Assembly (NCBI GenBank): GCA_032718475.1 | Contig: JAUCBJ010005723.1 | Location: 1-57,842 of the forward strand | From: Nemertoderma westbladi | Taxonomy: Eukaryota; Xenacoelomorpha; Nemertodermatida; Nemertodermatidae | DNA length: 57,842 bases | Direction of reading: 5' to 3' | Part shown: positions 37,201-49,200 of the stretch, piece after piece | Position numbering within the stretch: position 1 is the first letter of the stretch | Layout of the letters: the number at the start of each line of letters is the position of its first letter | Notes under the pieces: generated by a model | What the model saw: the letters and a program-made list of their open reading frames with translations, nothing else | Told to the model about the DNA's origin: nothing | Databases searched by the model: none | Made by a program: the position numbers and the translations under genes

Positions 37201-40200
37201 TTAAATATTTAGACAAAAACATTGAAATGATTCAGTTAATTCAATTAATATTCTTCCCTAATTAAAAATATTAAATACTGTACATGTACTCTCGTTTCGT
37301 TCGTCAGTCTATAGAACCCCAATTCCACTGACCCCCACCCCCATCCACAACAGGTTGGTACTGTTCATGTCGTTTTTTCAGTCGAGAAGGGTGCAGGTTA
37401 TATAGTGACGGACCGGTATTATTCTAACGAGACTCGATAGCACATGTTACAGATTAATTTTATACTAGTAATCATAGCTGTTGTAACTAAGGATCTATTG
37501 TCGCAGGACATTATGTCACGGGACCTAACGACTATAGGACCTATGACGTATTACCTGACATAAATTATAGACATAATTAGCGATGGTCATAATAATGTCC
37601 TGCGTTGTTTTGATGTCGGTAGAGTATCACCCCCCCCCCCCCCCCCCCCCCCCAATATAATTTTTTGGCTTCGTCACGATACCCATTGGTTGATGTACCA
37701 TTTTACAGCAGGGAGTCTTTGGACGCAATATAAATTCATCCCTTCCCTCTCCAGGGGAAAATCGACGCAAATAACTGCTGATTACTACAAAAAAACTGTA
37801 ACCTGTTATATTGAATATAGTTAGTTTATTGTTTTGATTATAATAGTATGCGACTGTAAATTGCTCATTTCCCTTAATTGATAATTTAACATTGAGGCGA
37901 GATATTAATTCGCCGCGTAAGAAATTGCATCAAATCCCCCCCCCCCCCCCCCCCCATGTCTCATGGACACATATCTGTTTATGTCTAATATAATAATACA
38001 CTGGAATTATCAATCACCAAATCTCCGGCTCCGGCTCCGTCTCTGGCCGGAGCTCATATTGTAATCCGGAGCAACCTCCGGGCTCCGGCTCCGGATGAAA
38101 TTTTAGCTCCGTCGCATCCCTAGTTAGTACAGTATATAATATAACATGCTATGCACTGCTACGCATATAAATAAGCTGGATAGTTAGTATTACACAACCG
38201 CTCCGGTACATTTTGAGTCACACATAAAACTCATACGCTGCCTCAAGGTAGATCCACACTGTTCAATGTTGTAATGGAGATGGATTGACATCCAGATGAA
38301 AATAAAAAATAATGAAAAGAAAAGGAAAACTAATGAAATAGTAAAATATGTGTGTGAGGGGGTGGTTTTATAATGGAGGTCATTTTTTAGTCACGCCGCA
38401 ATTATAATTTTGTAGTTAGAAGTTCGTGAATTTTTGGCGAAGGCACTGCGCCACTGTGCCCTAAAATATAGTATTAGAATTTTATTTTACCTACACTTTT
38501 CTGAGTAATTGTCATGTCCCTTTGGCTACTACTACCTAGCAGGCAAGAATTCTGCCAATTCGGTTTTAAAAATTAATATAATTTCATTTAAAAATACTAA
38601 AGAAAAGGAGCAGGTTACAACGGCTGTGTTTTCTAACCAAAACAATAAACAAAACCTTATTTCATATGCCACCAATTTGCGCTGGAGATACTTGTTCCAC
38701 TTGCGGTCAATTTGCGCCACATCTGAGAAATATAATTGGCCATTAATATATTATTATGTTTTAATTTTTGTTAATGTTTTCTTTTGGCTTCGTGCATGCA
38801 TTTCACCTCCACCCACCTGTTGTTGAATGATTTGATAATGCTGGTTGAATTATTAATAAATTATTAATATTGATTTATCTGGCACCGAACTCTTATTGTT
38901 TGTTAGTATGAGGTCAGTCTTGCACACATGAAAAAAGCAGCGATATTTCTTTGCGACACATATTGTATTGCATTGTTTATGCGTAGTGTGATGTCATCAC
39001 CTGTTGTCGCAGTGTTTATCAAACCATCGATTTAATATAATATTATTATGATTCAAGTGTATCATTTATAAAGGTAGAAAAAGTCTTATTTGTCCTACAA
39101 ATAGTAGAAATATGGGGACAGTCCAATTCCAGACACTCAGATAAACTTAATGCCAAATAGGGATTGGTATCCTCATTCAACACAATAAGTTCTACTGAAA
39201 AATGTTTATCAAACCAACAATTATTGAAATCTAGTAATCAAGTAATCCAAAATCTAGTTGGTTACCCATTGAAATTTGACCTGTTTACAATAATATATTT
39301 ATGCCTATTCTCTGAGATGATCATGTTTTCATGTAAGCATTAGATGTACAAAGGCATATTATTCTGGCTTACATTACATCCCTTTACGGCGAAAATCAAT
39401 GTAATCATTACGAATCGCTGGCTGCTCCATAAACCTTTATTAGCTATACCACATGCCGGTTGTCATGCGTGCTAGGCCAACGTGTCCTTGGGTAAACTCA
39501 TCCATATGAGAGTAATTGTATTAGCATAATATCTTTATCTTGCTTTGATTTGCTACGGTTTATCAACAATTTCATGCACGCCCCCTACCGTTTCAGATGA
39601 TTCAACAGCAGCAATTACTAGCTAGTGGGGTTTACGGAAGTCACGTGATGACACCAATATCAACCCCGAATGGCATTGCCACGTTGTCTGCGACCCACGG
39701 TACTCCTAATGGTGAGTTATACTAATAATGATATAGTTTATCATGATAATTAGAATAATAATAGTGTTTGTCAATCTGTGTTTTACTATTCTCCATAGTT
39801 GTCGCAATTTCGTTTTTCCCAAGTTCAGTATCCCTTTCAAGTTGATCTATATATGTTATGGCCGGTCGTCCACGACTACGCTTTCACTGTGTTGGTTGCT
39901 ATAAAAGTAGATTTGGTATGATCTCATGTTTACTTCGCAGCAGTGCCCACTGAATCTTAATCTCGGTACCATAAAGCTCAAAATGTTGCCTCCACCATAT
40001 CTGATATATATAGCGATTTCGTCTGTGTCCAGGTCTCAACCAGTATAAAAGTACACTTATACGGGAAAGTACATTTTTCAATGTGGCTCGAAATAACTTA
40101 TATATAATATAAAATATTGTACATTAAATGACATTGTATTACTAGTTAATTAATTGCAAACTGATATCAACCACATTATTAATCAACAGCCTATTATTTT

Positions 40201-43200
40201 CTCGCTATCCTTTGGCTGACGTACGCATGAGCGCGCTATCATGAAGCCTTACAAGTGACAATATTCATTATTACCGGTATGTAAATAAATCTATATCGAG
40301 AAATTGAAAGAAAATCAATGGACTACTTTTACGGAATCATTGCCCGTACAGGCCTTACTTGAGGCTTTCTTTCAGTATACTATACAGTAGGTACGGGGAG
40401 TTTGAGCTTGACATTCAGCTGGTAGGATGGTGACGTCTGAAAAAGTCGTAACGAAAAACGAAATGTAGTGGGTTGTACGTACAGTAACGGTTGTAGCTTA
40501 GATTATTATTAACAATTACTGTTGACAGCGCGGTGGGTTTGTGTCGCATTTTGAAAGCAACCGTAGTCTGACAGGTCACCGCGAAGTGTATCTCTGAACC
40601 GGGCTTTAGGCCTGTGTTATTTGCATGTTCTGTTGTCTGTTCATTTATAAATTACGGGCCAGGCCCTCGCAAAAACAATTCTCATAGAAAGCCTATCGCT
40701 AAGAAACATACTGTATTTACAAGTAAAGTTACTAAGTAAAAAAATACTCAAAAAATTATTATATCAATGTAATTCTTAAAATATTTGTTACCGCTTTGTC
40801 AGGTGATGTTCCGCTGAAATTATTACATAATTATCACTAATAATCTGTTACATTCGAATTCAAGGAACTACTTGTTTTACTTCTGGGTGAGTGTCTATGT
40901 AGTTGAGTAGGAAGGCAATGGCGGCTCGCTGACCAAGTTTCACCACATATTCCTTATCGAGTTGATCCAGTTTGAATGTGGTCGTGCTTACGTAATCCGT
41001 GTTTATTCCAATGATGCGTTCTATATCATCTGCTACCATGTATACCTGCTTCATGTTTACCACAACCAAGTCTAACATGGTTCTGAAGAACCCGCTCAGT
41101 CCCTTGATGTTCGCTCGCTGTGTTGATATGAACTTTAGTGAGGCTGTGGCACCAAGAGTTTCCGCGAAGGACAGCATCTCGACGAAGCTGACCTTGCCGT
41201 CGTTGTTCTTATCGAGGTTGTTCCACACAGTATCGTAATCGAAGTCCTCGCCAAACAGCAAGGTCGCATGTACGTGATGGAAGTCGTGGTCCCCCACTCC
41301 GTCTAGAATCTTTGTGAAGGTTTCCTTGTCCACCGAGTTGAAACTGTCTAGATGCAAAAAAGGGTCTCAATTATATTTAAAATCTCTTTTTTGGAATCGT
41401 CCATTGTCATTAACGAATAATTTTGCTACTTTTTTTTATTTTAATTACATTTATTGTATTTTTATGAATATATGTGACCTTATTTTCTTCCATTTTAATT
41501 TATTTTAATAGACACTAAATATAAATACTATATATATATTTATTTTCAGTTATTTTTTGAAATGTGAATGTATGTCACAGTTTAGGAAAGCAAGAATGAA
41601 AACGGAATTATTATTTAATTTAATTTCTTTCATACGATGTACCCAGTATGTAATTATATTTTATTTATATTTAGATTACCATCTTAATTAATATTATTAC
41701 ACCATATTGTTTTATTAATAAATATAATATCATTAAAATAATTATATATCAATAATTAATTATTAATAATTATAAATAATTATAAATTTATTTTTTTTTA
41801 TTTTACTTGAATAAAATATTAATTTTAAGTAAATTTATTTTAAAAACCTCTAAATTTATAGAATAATTCTAAATTATTATAATTTCTTCCATTTCATCAC
41901 TAACCGTCTTGTTGGCACATCCGAGCGAGTGCATGAATGAACTTATCGAAACATATTAACAGCGCCATGTGCTCCTTCTCCAACCCGCTCTTTACAACGT
42001 CGAATGCCGCCGCCTTTGCGGCCAGTTTGGTAGACGGGCGCACCGGTCTCGTTGTATATTTTCTATTTCTCAAATCGAGAGATTCTCGCATAAGCTAAAA
42101 ATAATGAATACTGTTAATATTGTAATGGAAAATTCACCGAAGCGTGTGTGGTGCGAGCCACAAGTCAATGGGCCTTACCATATACATTTCAGTTCAGGCT
42201 ACACAGCGTTGTCATTCCGTCTGCATCAATCAATGTTGGAACGTGAATATCTCAGCAACGTATCGTTCATATTTTGTGAGGTTTATAGAATCTCACCATA
42301 AATCAGATAGGGGGGGGGGGGGGGGGGGGGGGGGGAGAGATCTTTCGAACCAATCAAAATCAACATACAAACGGGCAAATAACAGCTGATTACGAATACA
42401 AATTCAATTGTAACCTAGGTGCTATTCACTTTCTTCGTTCGTGTATTGTTTTGTTTTTTTAATTGTCATGTCACTGTAACCTGCTCCTTTCCCTGGAATT
42501 GATATTTATCATTGTTGTTTCGCCGAGGTTTGCGGCAACCCCTCCCCACCCCTCCCCTCCCCTGCTCCTGTCTCGAGTATTCACTTCACACTATACCAAA
42601 TCGGTACGTACCGGTACTAAAAACTATACACCATGACTTGGTATTTTCCCCACAACAACAACTTTGTTTATATTTTCACACTGAATATTATTAGGATGAG
42701 TATTTGTTTGCTACTCACCTCGGGATCTCCATCTGCATAAACCATGAATCCAAGCGTCTGGGGATTAGGAGGTTGGAATCTCACTTCTTTAGAGAGCAGT
42801 TTAGGTATTTCCCAGAAGGGTTGCAGTTTCCGAAAGAAGCTATCCTGAAAGTCAATTATTTTATTCATTGAGCTGCCATATGTGGGAATAGAATAAAGAC
42901 GCCCACTACCGTAAACCCACACTGCACAGCATATGGTATGACATCCTATTAATTATTAATTTACTGAGTAATATGTGACAAAATATATTACATTTTTCTG
43001 CAATTTTGTCAATATTTTTTCTGTGCGATTTAATAAACACCATATTTTTATTTCCCACACACCTGCGCCTTCATTGAGAGCCACCAACCATCGTAACAAT
43101 GCAGTGGGAAGTTGGCTACTATTCCTCCATCTACATAGACGTCTGTGCGCTTTAGAGACTTCTCTTTTACGGCTTGGAAGAGACCTGGGATTGACATACT

Positions 43201-46200
43201 CATTCGCAACGCCAGTCGTACTGGCATATCCGGCCGTGTTTTCACATGGAGGTACTATAAAATAATTTGACTCGTTGTGAATTATATTACAATTTATTTC
43301 CTTCCACAACGTGAGACAGTGGAGACAGCCACAAAAACAACGGTAATTATAGCACAATACGTATAGAAAAACAACAAAAAAGTAACAGATAATATTAATT
43401 TCAGTAAGTAAATAACACGAGTGGGAAGCTACAACCGATCTCAGCGAACAATTATAATTATACTATGGCTAGTTATATACACCTATTCTGATGTTGGCTT
43501 TCGACACACACAAACACAATGACACACAAACCCCTTTTGGAAAACGGCTATTGTATAATTGTAACAGATCGCTGATGGAATAATTTGCACAATAATTATT
43601 TCTTGCGCTGGCATTGCTTCCGAATATTTTGTGGCATACATTGATTGTTACTTGAGTTCAAATGCTCGTCAATTTCATTGTAGGTCATATCTACAATAAA
43701 TTATCACAAGATATCATATTATCATCATCATACCCACTCTTCTTGACACAAGGTTCAGAGGCATCCTACCTATCTGGACGTACTGATTTCTAATTGATAT
43801 TCTGAGCGATTACGATTTAAATAACAATTTTCATGATTAAGGTGCGAGATTGCGGATTTTTTTTATGAAATGTATCGTTACAATCAAAGCATACATACGG
43901 GATTGTTCTGACAACGTGACTCACTCACCTCCTCGCAGGACTGACTACAGTTGGTGACTACAATACACAGTTCTTTCCCAAACTGCTCGTAAATTCCTTG
44001 GAAAGTAACATCAGGATTATTGGTTTTCGTCTGTAGAACTTGCCCGAACCATTCATAAAGGCGCCTATTGTGAAGTTTTTGGAAAATCAAAAGTAAAACA
44101 CGAGTTCAGTGCTGCAAAGTACACCCGCCAATTAATTATTGAATGTAATAGAATAAATACATAGAAATGTACGAATAGATTAAGGTAAAACTGTAATTTC
44201 ATGCAAAATATTGAGTGAAGGAGTTCATTTGAAAGGTAAAAGAATATAATCTTCAATTAAATGTTGGGTTATACATATAGCGTTCTCTGGAATATTTGTG
44301 AAGGCATTTGGAGGAAGTGTGTGTGTGTAAGAATGCATCTTCTTTGCCCGCAAAAACAACTTTGTGGAAATTTCCTTCGGTGGATGAATATGATTTATTT
44401 CCTATTGGGAAATTGCAATGCGGTATGAGAAAACCTGCCAAGCACCTTATCACCCGTACTGTTCGGGCTGTATATCAGAATCGTTCTTAATAAATATAAA
44501 TATCAAGCCAGGCCTTTGAAATAACTAAACAGGGGGGTGAGGTGGGCTCTGGGATGTTGTTAAACTGACTTACGCAGGCCGGATGTCCACTCTACGATCG
44601 GACATATCGCAGCGCGATGAGATTATATGCTAGTTCGCTGAGCCCGTTAATAACGTTTGCTTTCCCCAGTGACTACCTAATGATATTAGGTTCCTTTGAT
44701 GTCTCTTTTGTTTTTCCTCGGGCCGTTGAGAAAATGAATTGTTTCAAACTGCGGTCGCTGCGATTCTACGATCACCTATAATCCCGCATCTTGGAACAAT
44801 CCCGTCCTGCTTCATATAATTCGTTTGAATAATTCACATGAGAACGAAATGAAATTGTAATCATTAGACATCTGGTCACATTGAGTCCTCGCGTTAATGA
44901 GATAGCTAGCTTATGGTGTTCTCTTACAGGGATTGTTTATTGTGAGGTTGTGGATTTGACAACAGGGCAGAACTCTTGAGTATTATTATACCTCAGCTAT
45001 ACTCTCTTCTCTGAAGTCCGAATTCTACAAACACCCTTGGGTATGGGTAATTATATGCCGGATCCTTCCGGATCCTTCATCTCAGCTTCCAATTTATAAT
45101 CCATCATAGCTACGCTAATAGCATACTCCACAAGACAAGTCATCATTGATTGTCAGTGTGGAGTGTCATTTGGCATTAGATACCCCATAGCCGCTATGCA
45201 TTATGTTTTATCATCGTACCCAGGTTAACTTTCTTTATTACACGCACAATGCTGAGGTAATGAAGGTTTTTTCTTGCCTTTATGCAAAATCCGCTTCCTG
45301 CTGACTTTCAGAGTCCCACTGGGATTTTACATTACATTTGACAATCATTTGGAGCGAGTTTTATATAATATTATATGGTGATATTTTTAATGAATTTGTA
45401 AAACCTTTGAATAATTTTTCTTAGTAAATCGGTCATAATTACATTAAATGAACAAAATTGGTGTTCTCTCTCTCTGTACTGTAAGGACACCTGATCTCAC
45501 AATCATGTTCGTTTCTGGATTCTCAGGTGTATTAAGACACACAAACCAACTGGCCTACTATGTTTTTCTGCGAGGTAACACCATCTTAAGTTAGAAGTAC
45601 AATTGAAGTGTTTAGACATCAGAAAACAATCGAAAAATAATAATGCTCGTACCGGATCTGGAATTGTACCAGGGAGGGACATTAATATAAGTTAATTAAT
45701 ACATCTGGTAGAGAAAAGCAGTTTATCGATTTACGTTAGCTTACAATGGAACAAAAACCAAAATTCCGACAGTTTATATATATCCCCGATATTCACAGTA
45801 TTAACATATTAACATTGTTATTTAAAATACAATATTTTAGTGATAATAAATATATTTTAGTTATTTTAATTTTATAAGATTATTTATCATGTCTACAGTC
45901 AGTATAAGATTTTGTGAAAGTTCATCTTAATTAAAAGGACCCCACCCCAACCCCTTCTTATCTAAAGTGACTCACATTCCCGGATTCCAGCCGAAATGTT
46001 TTTTAAGACTTGGCCAGAAACTTAGAAACCCCCATCTGTGATCCATTGTGAGTTGCTTTAGATCGAGCGATAAATATTTAACAATCTCCGCTGTAGTGCA
46101 ACCGATTGCAAGTAAAGTTGCTGTGATAGCCCCTGCTGATGTACCAGCTAGTCTGCAACACAATAAATATTGTTAATGGTGGTTTTTTGTATCATAGCTG

Positions 46201-49200
46201 GTTGTGATGTCTGGTGGACGCGCCTCCCGCTTTTAACTCTGGCGCTCTGAGCATTCCGATAGCGATAAATGGCAGACCTGTAATAATGTGTTGTTTAAAT
46301 CGGGCGGTTGTTCTGTCTGTGAACTGCAACTCTCCAATTTCTTTAATTTAAACTTGGTAGGGTTGAATTTGCCAGTAGTAGAGAACTACATAGATGATGT
46401 GTTCATCTTACTCAAGTAAGGATTCTTGCATACCTTTTGACATTTTTCCATGCGCCGACCTGCTCCAAGACCTGTATGGCCCCTATATATGCGATGCCTT
46501 TGCAGCCGCCCCCTTCCAGAGCCACATTTTCCCAAGGCCAGATGTAATTCGACAACTTCTTTATCTGCATCTCAAACTCGCACTCGGAATTACGTTCTCC
46601 TTTTTCTGGTTTGGTTAAACCGGCCTACTAATAAACAGTAAAAAAGAAAGATAAGTGTATAAATAATTATTGAGTTTATCGGTTATTATAATTTATTTAT
46701 GGACCAGTTACTACCGATGATGTGGCGGCCGACAAACGTTATTGATGAATGTGAAACTCGAAACACCAGTGGCAACCCAAAGGCTGATCTCCCTTGGCTG
46801 TTACCTGTAAGACAGGAATTGTTCTACATGGATTCCCAAGGTCGAATAGAAATTAGGTTTACTTACCATAGCAAAATTTCCAGTTTGCGACGATTCCTCC
46901 AGCACTTGAATGACTAATTCGTTCCTTCTTCTCACTTTATCAAATTGTTTTAATCTCGATGCCTCCGATATAGGTCGCTCTACAGGAGTATTTTTCTTGA
47001 GCATGCTCACTGGAATATACAATTTCAGTTTGTTTTATTTCAGTATTTTTTACATAAATATACAGGGGTCTGTAACACTGTATAGTGTCTTTTCGGGATC
47101 AGTTGCGTATACGGCTACATTTTTATTTTAGAAAAGAGGTATTTTTGTGTATTATGTATATAATATGTATTAAAAAATATAATTTGCACAATGTTTTTGA
47201 AATAATGAAGTCTTTTCATCGTATAAAATTATTTATGTATTATGTTTCATTGTCAATTTATAGGAATTCTGAACTTTAATATTGCAATCTTAAACCATGA
47301 CCTACTACAGTATTAGTATGTCATGCTTACACTTAGCATACAGTTGTTATTCTCCGCTTTAGAACATTAAAGAATACGCATATACGTGTTCTAGAAGTTT
47401 ATTGTTTCTAAATTAGTGATTAATTTGCAGCGTTACGAGGATACCTCCAGAGCGTTCTGCGTTGACATAATGTAACAAAATACAAATATAACACCTTAGT
47501 GTGGACTCACTCACATCTATCCTTCTTTTCTGCTATTTCGTAATATTTGTGTTGTTTTGATTTTACCATGGGAACTATCGTCGATTCGGCTCCCCTCTCC
47601 ACGGCGATTTGCTTACTCTTGTTCCCTTGTTGGACGCACTTTACCACTTGTATCACTGGCGCACGGCTTCGGAAATTATACTTAATATTGTTGGACCGGA
47701 CAGGCGTGATGCTTCCATCGAATTTCAACAAATCATCATTTTCGCGCGAGTGTGAATTTCCGAATTGTGCTCTGAACGCGGTGATAAATTTTTTCGTGAA
47801 GGCGTTGTCTTTTCCTCCATTATCCTTGCCCCCATTACTTGTTTTAGTTAATTCCTGGTCGTTTGAATTGAGAGGCGGCTGCCTTTGAGGGCTATATTCT
47901 TTGCCTTCGTTGGTCTTTGAGGGATTCGACATTATTTTTATATTAATTAAATGTTTTATTTTCGTCGAAATTTTAGAATTTGCTATATGTTTGTAAGTTT
48001 TTATATCTATATTCACATTAGATGAAATATCGACTTTATCGACTTGATTTCAACAGCATTACTATGCTATGGGTACCCACTTTTTGACCAATTTTTTCAT
48101 ATGAAAATGGCTTTTATTATGAGTTTTCTTGTTCTAGAACAAATATTTGACCTTATCACAGTAATATGTTTTTAGCTATTAATTTTGATTTTGTGTTATC
48201 TAGTACTTTTTATTAGCTTGTAAAAAAATTTAACTTATTATATGGAAATTGTCTAAATAAATGGGAGCATTTTCTTTTGTAATTTTTAGAACACTAGCTT
48301 CCTTAAAAGACACTAGCTACCATAATAAAAAAAATAATAGCTAATGTCTCTCAGAAGGTGAAATTTATGTTCTAGAACAAAAACATCAACGATAATATCC
48401 ATTAACAAGGTCAAATAATTGGTCAAAAATTAGGTACGCATGGCAAGTAATGCCATATCAGCCCGTTTGCAACACTAAAGAATATATCAACCTTAACTTA
48501 ATGTACTTTCTACTGTTTCTGAGATCGGATTATAAATCACTTTGGTTGGTATTTCAATATCATCATCGCATTTACACCACTTAATCAGTGGTGCGATGTT
48601 AATCTATAACAATAATCAATTAATCGAATTAAAAAAGTTAATACTAGCTTTGTAAAAAAAAAACCTGAAATCTTATAATTGTTTATTAATGTTCTAGAAC
48701 AATATTTAGCAACACTATTAGGTAGGCCTACTATGCCATGGACTTCCACAAGGGGCCATATTCTTAGTTCTCACTAGCCATGTAGTCCATCTGGTACTAG
48801 TAGCGGTGGTACCAGACTGGTTAAGATAGCCCAAACTTTGCACTAAATTTAGGTTAAATCTAGTCTGACTAACTGTGATAGCTGATTATAACCTATATAC
48901 ACCATGACCCGTAATATAGTGTCATTTTCTGATGACACGGACCCCCCCCCCCAAATTTTTCTACAAATTTTATCATATTGCTTGAAATTTGAAGCACAAC
49001 TAGTTCCACTCACCGTGGTTGTTACCATGAAGCCGGAATTTTCGATTTCGCCTTTAAATTTTATTTATAAGCGTTTTAAAAAAGTGCCTTTTGCGAAATC
49101 GCACCCTCTGTATCATTGCCATTCTTCTCTTTAGTCGTAATTTTTTCACATCAATAGAAAGCTTGCGTAGCAAGGATTTCAAATATGTAGCAATGTCTGA

